Source: Hemileia vastatrix (taxonomy: Eukaryota > Basidiomycota > Pucciniomycetes > Pucciniales > Zaghouaniaceae). From it: a stretch of 64,000 nucleotides of DNA. Shown here in pieces: positions 1 through 10,558 of this stretch (position 1 is its first letter; each line of letters opens with the position of its first letter). The stretch spans positions 25,679,650 through 25,743,649 of the forward strand of contig JASXTE010000014.1 in the NCBI GenBank assembly GCA_030280995.1, written 5' to 3'. The notes beneath the pieces were generated by a model. It saw nothing but the letters and a program-made list of their open reading frames with translations. It did no database searches and was not told the origin of the DNA. Made by a program: the position numbers and the translations under genes.

Positions 1-644
1 CAACTATTGAAGAATAATATCTTCACCTAACACCTTCTTCAATTTCTGAAAAGCCTCTTTTCACTCTTCAATCCATACCCACTCTGCATCTTTCCTGTTA
101 AAACTTCTCAAGGGTGAAGCCAACAAATAAAAATCATTAATAATAATCCTGACCTACACACAAACACCCAAAAATCCTCTTACTTCAGTAGTATTTTTGG
201 GCCTTGGGCGTGACTGAATTTTATTAACTTTGTTCTTTGCCATAATCCTTCCCTCCTTACATAAAAAATGACCCAGGATTTCCAGAGCAGGAACACAACA
301 ACAGAACTTTGACCCAGAAATGGTCAAACCAGCCTCTTCAATTCTAAAAAATACCCTCTCTAGAGTAATTGCATATTCCCAAACAAATCTCCTTATTCCT
401 GGATTCTCCTTCAGCACTTCATTTCCATAATCAGTGGAGGGTCCTTTAATTCCACCTTCATCATTAAAATTACTAGCATGAGTTGGAACCTCATCCTGTA
501 AAATCCAAGCCATTTGAGCTTAATATACTGCTACTGAATTAGTTTCTCCTTGAGGCAGCCTAGTGAGCTGAAATCTTCACAGTGGAGTCTCAAACATTGT
601 GAGTGGCTGTGTTATAGTGTGAAGTTCCCTTTCATCATAACCGC
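1..644 (-). pseudogene. C-type pol fragment (reverse transcriptase to RNase H), continues past left edge
   Basis: Read on the minus strand this starts with GYDERELH, continues through MAWILQDE (ATG at 513) and the palm segment GGIKGPSTDYG, and reaches the thumb segment KIQSRPRPKNTTEVRGFLGVCV before a stop. The palm motif that is FIDDGG in family A is degenerate here (FNDEGG). The 1-153 part continues the frame with stops. It is near-identical, inverted, to 54637-55281 of element C2 (coordinates sum to 55281). A solo LTR at 645-1901 separates it from the preceding RT codons at 1902-1975. It is dead: the catalytic aspartates are altered and stops are present. Confidence 0.85.
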
Positions 645-1901
645 TGTAGAGTAGACTACTACAGTCACCTTGCTGCAGGCAGAATCCAAGGGAGTTGGAA
701 AAACAAAAAGAAATCCCTGTCCCTCTAAGTAAATGTAAGATACAATTAACTAAGCTTGAAGATCTGCTTGAAGAGTTGGATAAGTTGAAAATCTGAGAGA
801 AAGACTTTGAAAGTGTTGGAAACCTAATACCAGATTACACTGATACCAGTCACAGCAAATACTTAGAACAAGCCACATAAACTTACCCCAGAGACTGAAA
901 AGTTCAGTAAAGAACCCCAGAAACTACCCATGGGATGATCTGTTCAAAGGTGCCTTATTTAAGGTCTGCCCCAGATTTACCCAGTTTCCCACCAAAATTA
1001 AAGAGTTTTCTTTATTATATTTATATTTTATAAATTTTATATGAAAAGAAATAAATTTTAGTCACCCCAGATGAGAGCTATCCCATGGTACCCTATATGT
1101 TGATATTTTTTTATTTCCATTGTTGTTATATGTTAAATATTGTTAATTATCAAAAAAGACCCTTATTATCAAAACTAAAAGACAAAAAACATGTATAAGA
1201 CTAAGATTCTCCCCTCCCCATATGATTCTCCTGCTCCAGACCTTTCCAACAATACCCTACATGCATATGATTTACAATAAACTATTGATCTAGTAAGCAT
1301 AATAACTTTTTAACCAAATTTTGCCACAATAGCCAAACTTTTGGCACAGTGACCAAACTTTTCACAGTGACCAAACTTTTCACTGGTGAACAGACTTTTC
1401 TAAAGTGACCAAACTTTGCCACAGTGCCAAGAATTTTATGCAGTGACCAAACCTTTCCACAGTGCATAGACTTTTTGCACCAATGACCAAACTTTGCCAC
1501 AATGACTAAATTTTCCACAGTGACTTCGCATTTGCTCCAGAAAATCACCGGAGAGAACCGCAGCGCACCAGGGTGCACTGGAAAAAAATGGAAGCTCCAT
1601 GAGCACACTGCATCCACTAAAAATACTAAGAGAGCCCTAGAAAATCCAGTAAAACCAATACCCAATCCATGAAACCATCAAATAACAATAGGAATACCAA
1701 CATATATCCATTCCAAATCACCATGAATCCTCCAAAAAAAATCACCATAAATCCTCCAAAAAATCACCATAAATCCACCCAAAAAAAATTCCTGTTAACT
1801 CCCTTCATACAAATTAACACCTGCTAACACCATGATTTTTTTTCAACCAAAGTTCAATCAAATTTTCACCTAAGTAGCCTACCCAGATTTGGAATTCCAC
1901 A
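645..1901 (-). repeat. Solo LTR of family B inside RT (copy in the inverted arm)
   Basis: The segment is bounded by TGTAGAGTAG on the left and GGAATTCCACA on the right, i.e. a TG...CA LTR on the minus strand. It interrupts the RT codons for GDIMGG / GYDERELH, which resume on either side. It is 1257 bp, the same as the copy at 53380-54636, and also resembles the LTR at 62283-63668. It carries an internal minisatellite around 1311-1540. No internal region accompanies it, so it is a solo LTR. A 127-codon open frame inside it (1282-1665) has no recognisable domain and is probably chance. Confidence 0.85.
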
Positions 1902-1975
1902 CCCCCCATAATATCTCCCAAACCATAACATACCCTTCCAGAAAAAGTTTCCAAAAAGTCCTCCTCACTTGGCGG
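1902..1975 (-). pseudogene. Short pol (RT) fragment between solo LTR B and element A1
   Basis: On the minus strand this reads PPSEEDFLETFSGRVC, then YGLGDIMGG. That is the RT fingers/palm segment that in element A1 reads AEEFVEAFAGRVCYGLGDIMGG. It matches 53306-53379 of C2 inverted with about one mismatch. It does not join the RT end on the other side of A1 (around 14995-15075): roughly 90 bp of RT sequence is missing between the two flanks. Confidence 0.8.
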
Positions 1976-3084
1976 TGTGGTAGCCTAAAGTTTAGTATGG
2001 CACCTAAGTACCTAAATAGAGTTATTACGGCGTGCAAGATTGGTGTTATTATTTTTATATAAAAGGGTTTTATTTAATTTATTTGAGTTTTAAATATGAC
2101 GAAATTGGTCACGAGCGAATGCCTACACAAAAACAATTTATTTTACAGAGAAAACTTATTTTTACGGTCTTAAAAGTTTATTAGTATCAAGTCGAGTTAC
2201 TCAAGAACCTTGGGAAATTTTTCCATAATTTTTACTATTTTTCTTATATTTTTAAATGAATTTTAAAGTTTTATAGAAATATTTACGTTTTCAGAAAATT
2301 ACTTAACTTTGATGAATTTTTAGGGGGTAATTTGAGCTGAACAGACTACGAAATGAGTTTGGAATATAAATGGGAAGTAGCTCTATTATGTGTAATTTTT
2401 ATAGATTTTTTATTATAGTTTTTAAGGTTCTAATTGAGTCCCGAAGTCCAGACGGACTCCGGATGGACTCCGTTTTGACTACGTACGGACTCCGGATTGA
2501 CTCTGGGAGAGCTCAGGAGGGGAAAACTTAGGCACGTGACTAGGAATACTTAAGCGCCTCTCAAACTCGAAATTGAGAAGGAGGAACATCATAAAGCTTA
2601 ATATTTAACCACCACGGTCTCATTTTTTATTACTCAACAAATTAAATAAATTCGTAATACCCTTATAACTTTATATTTTATATATAACATTTTAGAAATA
2701 CTACTCAACAATTAAAATAACACTTCATACAGGGTATCTTTAGAAAGGTCTTCATCACTGGGACTTGATTATTTCTGTCTCATAAAAATTCAAATTATTA
2801 TAAAAACATAAAAGTCAATCTTTTCAGATCTTTCACTGGTACACCTTAATTGTTGTTATCAGTATTTCTTTATCAACAGCCACGATCATTTAATCTCAAT
2901 AAGCGTTAAATATTTTAGAGTTTCATTATTTTTTATCAATCAGATCCAAGTAGACTGGTTAGCTTAGTGATTTAGAATTCCCATTTTGTTATTTTATTGG
3001 AAGGACGGGGTTTTCAGCTAAATCCACATATCTCCTCCGGATTCTGCTTACAGCAAGGCGACTGTAAGAGTTTACCTTACCATA
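1976..3084 (+). repeat. A1 5' LTR
   Basis: About 1109 bp. It is much closer to the 5' LTR of A2 (52198-53305) than to the 3' LTR of A1. For example both 5' LTRs carry the longer block of GGACTCCG repeats (around 2440-2510) that is shorter in the 3' LTRs. This block is a GC-rich island of CGG and CCG triplets in AT-rich DNA. Confidence 0.92.
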
Positions 3085-3102
3085 GTTGGCGCCCAACATG
3101 AG
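3085..3102 (+). promoter_or_regulatory. A1 primer-binding site
   Basis: GTTGGCGCCCAACATGAG lies directly behind the LTR end. TGG two bases in would pair with a tRNA 3' CCA. The same TGGCGCCCAAC core follows the LTRs of A2, C1 and C2. The tRNA was not identified. Confidence 0.8.
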
Positions 3103-3187
3103 GTACGATTTCTCTAGCTTTCTTTAAAGACTTACTTGGATCAAGAACGTTATTAGCCTGAAAGAGGCTTATTTTCTGGAACTCTAA

Positions 3188-5848
3188 TTGGATTTTTGTT
3201 ATTGGCCTGCAAGAGGCTTGTTATTTTATCGATTGTTAACGCTTTCATTACATATTGAGATGTCTTCTTCTGCAGTTGCTTCTGGATCTTCTAACCCTCT
3301 TACTCCATCTGTTAGGATTGTTTCTTGGGATGGCCCAATGTTTGATGGGGAGGAGGTTAAATGGTTCATTAGCAGGTATGAAGCTGCTGCTGCTGTTGAT
3401 GGTGCTTCTCATGTGGATATGGTGAAGCAAGTTAGGTTTTTTATTGCTAATAGGGAGGTGGAAAAAGAGGTTATTGCTATGCAGGCATTTAAGGACAAGG
3501 ATTGGGTTAAGCTTTCTAAAGCTATGGTTGATAGATGGGGTGTTAGGTTTACTATGATGGACCTCAATAAAATTGTTGGAGACTGGCAAGCAAAAGGTGG
3601 TGTTTCTTCTATGGCTGACTTCAAAAAGCTCTGTGTTCAGTTTGATGAAGTGGTGGAATATCTCATACTGGTGGACGAGTTAGTGCATGAGAACCAAGCA
3701 AAAGATTTGTTATGGACAGCATGCAGCAGGGATATTCGAATGGACGTCTTGAAGGATCTTTCAAGAAAATATTTGATGAAGGAACTGCCTAATGGTGAGC
3801 AGCAACTGCCGGCTCTGGAGGTTATCAAGGACAACTTTCAAGCCCATCTAAAGTTATTGGCGTTGGACAAATATCAAGAGTCATGCACTCAATATTTTAG
3901 CAAGGTTAGCGAAGTTTTGGCCAAAAACAACAATATTATGGTCAAATCCCAGGAGGCCAAGAAGGCACAAATGGGATTACCTGCTGCTAAAGTTGAGGGA
4001 AATGTAGACAATATGATGGTCGATCACTTGGCCAATTTAACAAAACAATTAAAAATATTTGTTCAAGAGACTCAGAAGGCCAACAAGGCCCCAATCGCTT
4101 CTTCGTCGACGTGGACTTCTTATCAGTCCAGAGGTTATGAACGTCGAAATTATAATGGCAATAATAATGGTAACTGCTTCCCAGGCAATGGGAGAAATGG
4201 TGGTAATGGTGGTAATGGATATAGAGGTGGCTACGGTGAGCCAAAGGTGTGCTCCTATTGTAATAGGAGGGGGCATAGAGCAACAGTTTGTTTTGCTCTT
4301 GATAAGGATATGGATGCTGGGCAAGTTTTATTTGATAGTAAAGTTTATAAATTTCCTGATTTTTCGTTCATTAAGCCCAGTGATGGACAGTCTCCTTCTG
4401 ATTTGGTCAGAAGAAGTTTAACGGCTGAAAGGAGAGCGAGATTTGAAGAGGTGATGGATGAAGATGTTAATGCCAAGGGTGGCGAAAATGGTAATGGTAA
4501 TGGTGGAAAAGCTGACAAAGGTAAAGAGAAAGAGGTCAGTAAAGCCACTTTTTCTACTTCTTTTGGTGGTTTAGAGCTGGCGATCGTTGCCCAGGTTGAG
4601 GGTAGCTGTATGGCTGGCAAATACGATGTTAATGCTGCTAGAAGAGCAGCTGCTACTAAGGCGAAGAGTAGCATTCAGAGCCAATTGAGGGCTAATCCTG
4701 GCAAGGCCAATAACAAAGTGAACCCTTACTCTAAGGACAAGAATTCTAGTGCTCAAACTGCCGTCAACAAATTGAACCCTTACTCTAAGGACGAATTATA
4801 TAAAATGCAGAAGGGGATTGCTGATATGGGGCCCCCTAGTTATGGCAAGTTTGATTTAAATGGTGAGCCTATGCCAGAGGATGTACCGTTGGCGTCTCTA
4901 CCCAGACCAAGTTTTAGCGGTCCCATCCCAATGGAGGGAGTAAGAAAGACTAGCGATGGATCAGGATTAGTGCAAGAAGCTGGTGACGGAGCTAGGGTTA
5001 TAGAAAGTGAAGATGTTAATATGGGAGGTGAAGATGGCTCGGTTGGACCTCAAGAGGTACCCAGGGCCAAGGTTGTTAAATCAAAGGTCCAGTATGAGCG
5101 GCCAGTAGTTTCTGGTCAAGCTAATGCGATGGAAGCAGTTTTGAATAGGGTGAATCAACTGCAGATTCCCTTATCTTTGGGGGAGTTATTTATGATTAGT
5201 CCGGCACTTGCTGAAAAGCAAAACAAGCATTTGACGAGGCGTCGGGTTTCCACTGGAGAGGTGGAACATATTTGTGAAAATGCTGAAAAGTTTGGGGAAG
5301 ATGTAGATACACATTTTTCCGCTCCCCTGGGTTACCTGGTGGTAACTCTTAACGGTAAAGAAGTAAAGGCCTTGGTTGATTCAGGGTCTCAAATTAATTT
5401 AATTTCATTGGAGAAAGCGACGAGTATAGGCTTGCCAATTAAAAGTGGCACCGGGGGAAAACTTAGAGGCATTGGAGGGCATGCAACAAAGCTGATGGGA
5501 ACAGCTGAGAATGTCAGGTTAGGCATTGGTGGATCTGTTGGTAAGGTTCACTTTTATGTGGCCAGAGGAGCAGTCAAAACTGTTCTGGGTGGTCCTTTTT
5601 TGATGGATTTTGAGGCCAGGATAGGGTATCAAGCTGGCATGGGGATTAGTTTGGAAATCACTGGTGAAGATATGCGGAGGTTACATATGCGGTTAGTGCC
5701 TCCTGGAGATGAAGGTTGGGAAACACGGCCAGGGATTACTACTCTGTGCCAGTTTTGTGTTTGCACCAAGAAGCGGCATATAAAACGGAAAGCTTCTGGT
5801 GAATTATGTTTTTTGGAAAAGGATGAATGCCCTCATTTTTTGGGGTAG
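3188..5848 (+). CDS. gag: A1 Gag-protease polyprotein
   Basis: One open frame of 886 codons. The likely start is the second Met (3260, MSSSAVASGSS), because C1 and C2 start at an equivalent short Ser/Gly-rich sequence; the 24 residues before it may be leader. Order: capsid-like region (to about residue 260), Gly/Asn-rich linker, a CCHC zinc knuckle CSYCNRRGHRATVC (about residue 355), a long Lys/Ala-rich linker, and an aspartic protease with ALVDSGSQINLIS (Asp near residue 731). Gag would form the virus-like particle and bind RNA; the protease would mature it. The frame ends at TAG 5846-5848, right behind a slippery heptamer, so pol is expected by -1 frameshifting. Compared with A2 it lacks a short acidic DSDSEE stretch. 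Confidence 0.9.
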   Translation: MDFCYWPARGLLFYRLLTLSLHIEMSSSAVASGSSNPLTPSVRIVSWDGPMFDGEEVKWFISRYEAAAAVDGASHVDMVKQVRFFIANREVEKEVIAMQAFKDKDWVKLSKAMVDRWGVRFTMMDLNKIVGDWQAKGGVSSMADFKKLCVQFDEVVEYLILVDELVHENQAKDLLWTACSRDIRMDVLKDLSRKYLMKELPNGEQQLPALEVIKDNFQAHLKLLALDKYQESCTQYFSKVSEVLAKNNNIMVKSQEAKKAQMGLPAAKVEGNVDNMMVDHLANLTKQLKIFVQETQKANKAPIASSSTWTSYQSRGYERRNYNGNNNGNCFPGNGRNGGNGGNGYRGGYGEPKVCSYCNRRGHRATVCFALDKDMDAGQVLFDSKVYKFPDFSFIKPSDGQSPSDLVRRSLTAERRARFEEVMDEDVNAKGGENGNGNGGKADKGKEKEVSKATFSTSFGGLELAIVAQVEGSCMAGKYDVNAARRAAATKAKSSIQSQLRANPGKANNKVNPYSKDKNSSAQTAVNKLNPYSKDELYKMQKGIADMGPPSYGKFDLNGEPMPEDVPLASLPRPSFSGPIPMEGVRKTSDGSGLVQEAGDGARVIESEDVNMGGEDGSVGPQEVPRAKVVKSKVQYERPVVSGQANAMEAVLNRVNQLQIPLSLGELFMISPALAEKQNKHLTRRRVSTGEVEHICENAEKFGEDVDTHFSAPLGYLVVTLNGKEVKALVDSGSQINLISLEKATSIGLPIKSGTGGKLRGIGGHATKLMGTAENVRLGIGGSVGKVHFYVARGAVKTVLGGPFLMDFEARIGYQAGMGISLEITGEDMRRLHMRLVPPGDEGWETRPGITTLCQFCVCTKKRHIKRKASGELCFLEKDECPHFLG
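5836..5842 (+). promoter_or_regulatory. -1 ribosomal frameshift heptamer (T TTT TTG)
   Basis: In the gag frame the codons are CAT TTT TTG GGG TAG, giving T_TTT_TTG, a canonical X_XXY_YYZ slippery site one codon before the gag stop. Slipping back one base opens the frame that carries pol. The same site occurs in A2 (49412-49418), C1 (16501-16507) and C2 (39416-39422). Confidence 0.8.
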
Positions 5849-6104
5849 CAGGGGCTGATCACTCTAATGTTGTAATCTCTCCTCAGGATGAGATCCCGGA
5901 TTGCAATAGGTCAGCTCACTTGGAGATAATTCAAGTGGATTCTCAATTATTTTCTGTTAATATTACTTTGGAGTGAAAATACGTTTTGGACTTTTCTATA
6001 TGTTTATTGGATTTACCCGGTTTTTCTATTAAATTTAAAAACGGTGAAAAAGGCAAAATGGGCCAAATTAGGTTGGATTAAAATTGGAAGGGTTTGATTT
6101 ATGA

Positions 6105-6274
6105 CCTCCAGCAAGAGGTTAAACTGCAAGTATCTCCTTCTATTATGGACCTCCAGCAAGAGGGTAAACTGCAAATATCACATCAAAATCTGATTAAAAA
6201 TCTCAGTATAATTAAAACACAAAAAAATAATTTTTGTGAAAATTCAATTCCAGTCCTCCAGCAAGAGCATAAAC
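6105..6274 (+). repeat. Three hairpin-TAAACTG motifs in the gag-pol linker
   Basis: Copies start at 6105, 6150 and 6255. Each is CCTC, loop CAGCAA, GAGG (GAGC in the third), then a TAAACTG core. They encode the repeated peptide LQQE-KL, but the same nucleotide motif recurs in noncoding parts of the element, so the constraint appears to be on nucleic acid. Confidence 0.85.
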
Positions 6275-8255
6275 TGCCAACTTTCTTTACGGGTGATTTA
6301 CTGTTGGATAAGGGAAGAAAAGGTGTTGGAAAATCTTTTTATAAATTAGACGAGGGAAAGGAGAAAAGGGTAAAATTTAAAAATGAAATAAAATATTTTT
6401 CTAATTTTTCTTATTCCGATTCTGACAATGAAGAAGATTTATTTGATGAAATTTTTAATGGCGAATCAAAAGTAAATGTTTTACCTCAAGCTTATTTAGA
6501 TGTGGAGGCAGCCAAATATAAGAAGGTAGCAAATAAAGTTCAACCTATTAATGAACCGCTACCTGCCAAATTAAATCCACCTTTGAGAAGACCAAGATTA
6601 TCAAGAAATCCTTATGAAAGTCCCTTGGTAAAGAATCCGCCTGAATTTTCTGAGACGTCAAGAATCACTTTTGAGAGACTGGGTGTTGTTAATTTTGGAC
6701 CTGAAGGTTGGTTGTCTGGAGAAGAGAAGAAGTTGTTGTTGGATGTGATGGTCAAGCGAGAGAAGGCCATTGCTTTTGTAGAAGAGGAGAGGGGTGTGTT
6801 GAAGCATTCCTATGGGGAGCCTTACAAGATTCCTGTGGTATGTCATGAACCGTGGCAGCAGAAACCGATTCCTATTCCGGCTGCATTAAAAGAAGCCTAT
6901 ATTGAAGTTTTCAGAGAATGGATACGCACTGGACTGTATGAGCAATCAACGTCAAGTTATTCTAGTCCGGTATTTTGTATCAAGAAACCAAATGGCAAGC
7001 TTAGAGTTGTTCATGATCTTAGGGAATTAAATAGGGTTACAATAAAGGATGCTGGGATACTGCCTAGGGCTGAGGAGTTTGTTGAAGCGTTTGCAGGGAG
7101 AGTGTGTTATGGTTTGGGAGATATTATGGGTGGATATGATGAGAGAGAGTTACATCCGGACTCAAGGCCTCTCACTACATTTGATACGCCACTAGGACGT
7201 TTACAGTTAACAAGATTACCTCAAGGAGCAAAAAATTTGGTTGCAGTTTATCAAGCTCAGATGGCTTGGATCCTTCAAGACGAAATTCCACAATATGCTG
7301 GAATCTTTATAGATGATGGAGGAATTAAGGGACCAACAACCAACTATGATAACCAGGTGTTGGAAGAGAATCCCGGGATACGCCAATTCATTTGGGAGTT
7401 TTCAATTACTTTAGAAAGAATCTTGTTTTGAATTGAAGAGGCTGGTTTAACTATTTCAGGTTCAAAATTTTCATGTTGTGTGCCAGCCTTAGAAATATTA
7501 GGCCATGTGGTATGTAGAGAGGGTAGGATTATGTCCAAGAAGAAAGTTAACAAAATTCAGTCCTGGCCAAGACCCAAGAATACGACCGAAGTTAGAGGGT
7601 TTTTAGGCGTTTGCGTATATGTTAGAATGTTTATCAAGGACTTTTCTTTATTGGCAGCTCCATTGAGACGGTTAACGAGAAAGGATGCAGACTGGGAGTG
7701 GGATGAAGAGTGTGAGAAGGCGTTTGTGAAGTTGAAGGAGGTTTTGGGGAAGGATTTAGTCCTGCACAAGTTGGATTATGGAAAAGATGCTGGTAGAATT
7801 TATTTAGCAGTTGATTCAAGTCAGGTTGCAGCTGGGGCGGTTTTGTCTCAGATGGATAAAGCTGGTTACATCAGGCCAGTTAGGTATGAATCTGTAGTAT
7901 TTACTGAGGTCGAATCAAGATATTCTCAACCAAAATTGGAATTATGTGGTGTGGCGAAAATACTGAAGAAATTTCAGCATATTTTGTGGGGGCAACATTT
8001 TGAGTTGCAAGTGGATGCGAAATTGTTAATCCAGATGATTAATTCCCCAAGTTTACCGAACGCACCCATGACGAGATGGGTAGCTTTTATTCAACATTTT
8101 TCGTTCGATTTAGTTCATAAGCCTGGCAAGACTTTTACTATTCCAGATGGTTTATAAAGGAGACCACCCACTGAAGAAGATTCAGACTCAGAAGAGTTCG
8201 ATGAAGATATACCTATTATCAAAGCCAGCACTAAAGGAGCTGAAGACTTTCCATA

Positions 8256-8335
8256 CCTCCCCCATGAGGTTAAACTGGCAGGACTATTGTGTTTAGATTA
8301 TGGTGATGATGACCTCCACCAAGAGGATAAACTGG
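8256..8335 (+). repeat. Two hairpin-TAAACTG motifs in the RNase H-integrase linker
   Basis: Copies at 8256 (CCTC, six bases, GAGG, TTAAACTGG) and 8313 (CCTC, CACCAA, GAGG, ATAAACTGG). The matching linker of C2 holds two copies near 55757 and 55795, and A2 has two near 46815 and 46871. Confidence 0.85.
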
Positions 8336-9969
8336 AAAATAGTTTTTATGTTAATGAAGGTGTTGGAAAAGGTGTAGATAAATTTGGTAGAAAGGAGGTA
8401 GAAGAAGATGTGGTGTATGTAGAGGAAGATGGATTGGTAGTGTGGGATAGTAGTAAATTAAGGAATGGTGTATATTTTGGAGAATTAGAGAATTTAAATA
8501 AAAGGGTGGATAAAGAGAAAGAGGTATTTTCAAATACGGTTTAAGAAGGATCCAAAGGTTCAGAAAAAAAACGTCAACATAGATTGATTAAAGATTTATT
8601 TAGGGGTCAACGATTATTGGCTCATTCATGTGAAGGTGATATTGGTGATAGAGAAGTCCCTATTGATGTTATATTAATCGATTATCAAGATGAAGTCTGG
8701 GGTCAGACTAGTTTTTATTTTTTGTTAGTCAAATATTTGTTGGCTTTAGAGAGGCCAGAAGATTGTGAAGACGATGAATGTGTGGCTATCAAGAGGAAGT
8801 CATCTACGTTTTACCTATCTGGTCGACGTTTAATGAGGAGGAGGTATCCAAATCCTCAAGTAGTTATAACTCAACAGAAGGGGCAAGAATTAGTTTTGAA
8901 ATCACTGCATGAAGATCTCGGGCATAGAGGCGTCGGAGAAACGTTTAGAAGAATTTCTGATCGATTTTGGTGGCCTGGCATGAAGATGGCTGTTAAACAG
9001 TGGGTTCAGTCATGCGAAGAATGTCAAAGACAAAGTTATTTAAGGCCAAAAGAACCTGGACGCGCAACCGGTGAATATACGCTCTTTGGGAGAGTTAGTT
9101 TAGATGCCGTTCATATAAAAGAGGGACGGTATAAATATTTAATAGTGGCCAGAGATGATTTATCTGGTTGGGTAGAGGCAGCGCCTCTTATTAATTTAAC
9201 TGCCAAAAATGTGGCAGAATTTTTTTTGAATAATTGGGTATATAGGTATGGTGTGATGAAGTTGGTAACGGTAGATGGAGGTCCTGAATTTGGGACAGAG
9301 TTTAAAGAGGCCGTATTGAAAGTTAGATCAAAGGTTAGGGTAGCAACCCCATATTATCCAGAATCTGAAGGCATGGTTGAAAGAGGGCATCAAGTTATTA
9401 AGGATGCTTTAGTTAAAATTTTGGGGGACAAGTGCCGAAAAGTGGAGGCACTATTTACCTTTAGTTTTATTTGCTGATCAAATCACTGCCAAAAGGACGA
9501 CCGGATTTTCACCTTATGAACTTGTTTTTGGACAGAAAGCAGTTTTAACGGTTGATTTAGAAGCTGAATCATATCTTGGAGTTGATTGAGACATGGTCAA
9601 ATATACTGAAGAATTATTGTGTGCAAGAATGATGCAGCTAGAAAAGAAAGAAGAATATTTAGAAAAGGCATATTCACGGATGATGAAGATCAGAAATCAA
9701 TCAGTTAGATATTAGGATGAGCGGTTGGCACATCGATTAAGGAAACCTTTGAACCCAGGTGATATGGTCCTGGTGTATAATAGGAGTTTGGAACGTCAGT
9801 GGGGAAAGATGTTTGCAGATAGGTGGAATGGACCGTATAAAATCAAGGAGCAAGTTTCCAGCGGTTCATATGTGTTAGAAGAGTTGGATGGAGTAGTATT
9901 GAAGAAGAGGGTAGCGGCCAATCAAGTGAAACGGTTCTATCCTAGAGGCACCAGGAGTGCCGAAGTCTA

Positions 9970-10087
9970 CCTCCGCAATGAGGATAAACTATGATATTGA
10001 TGAAATTTTATGGATTCCTCCGCAATGAGGATAAACTATGATATCGACAAAATTTTATGAATACCTCCGCAACGAGGATAAACTATC
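9970..10087 (+). repeat. Three hairpin-TAAACTA motifs at the end of pol
   Basis: Copies at 9970, 10017 and 10064: CCTC, loop CGCAAT or CGCAAC, GAGG, ATAAACTAT. The first overlaps the last pol codons and stop; the next two lie in noncoding sequence with little change. A2 has four copies in the matching place (45018-45180). Confidence 0.85.
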
Positions 10088-10301
10088 TTCTTTTTTATCA
10101 AAAATACTTTACTATCGTTACAGTGTATATGGGCGAAGAAACTATGATGAAACTTAACAAAATTCAAGAAGCCATTCTTTGAAATTTTCAAAAAACTTAA
10201 AATTCTTAAAATATGGGTGAAGATAGTATTGGAAAATTTTAAAAATTTATTGGAAGAAGTGTTCACAGGGGAACCTTCTTAATTTAATATTGGCAAGTGT
10301 G

Positions 10302-10342
10302 GGGGTAATTGATGGGCTGGCTGCTCTATACACAATTACCCC
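10302..10342 (+). other. Conserved large hairpin in the A1 3' region
   Basis: GGGGTAATTG pairs perfectly with CAATTACCCC around a loop that contains a smaller possible stem (GGGC ... GCTC with one wobble). A2 has it at 44766-44806 and C2 has three related copies. Confidence 0.7.
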
Positions 10343-10409
10343 ATAATGTTCGTTTCCAAAATTTTCCCTGTTTCTAGTTGAATCCTGGCTTTGTCTTCTA
10401 ATTTTAGGA

Positions 10410-10432
10410 AGTCCACTAAGACTATAAACTGG
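10410..10432 (+). repeat. Single hairpin-TAAACTG motif behind the large hairpin
   Basis: AGTC, loop CACTAA, GACT, then ATAAACTGG. The outer stem pairs differ from the CCTC/GAGG copies but still pair. C2 has motifs at the same spacing behind each of its large hairpins. Confidence 0.8.
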
Positions 10433-10558
10433 AACAAATCATGAGACACTGCTCTCAATGCCGGATTCAAGATTCTTCTTATTTTATTTTGTTTTTGATT
10501 TTTTATGTTAGATTGTGATTTCTTTTCTTTAATATAAATTATGAATTATTGTAAAGGT

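Larger units (their letters stand above)
5842..9994 (+). pseudogene. pol: A1 pol: RT, RNase H and integrase, with stops and a frameshift
   Basis: In the -1 frame after the slippery site. A linker with repeated LQQE-KL peptides comes first, then RT (VFCIKKPNGKLRVVHDLREL near 6970; catalytic FIDDGG near 7306). RNase H follows (YLAVDSSQVAAGAVL near 7800). The integrase has an HHCC zinc finger (H-LGHRG ... CEECQ near 8910-9030) and a DDE core: LDAVHIKEG near 9100, VDGGPEFG near 9270, SEGMVERGH near 9365. A C-terminal NRSLERQWGKMFADRWNGPYKIKE segment looks like a GPY/F-type tail. Damage: stops near 5974, 6079, 7429, 8155 and 8542, a one-base insertion near 9425, and stops near 9588 and 9714. The TAA at 8542-8544 is shared with A2. 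Confidence 0.9.

Noticed and set aside
1282..1665. 127-codon open frame in the family B LTR (also 53616-53999)
   Set aside because: It lies in a repeat-containing LTR, has no domain, and the third LTR copy keeps only a broken version.
3248..3589. Minus-strand open frame opposite A1 gag (and its mirror at 51693-52034)
   Set aside because: It is the antisense shadow of the conserved capsid coding sequence; no start context, domain or splicing supports it.
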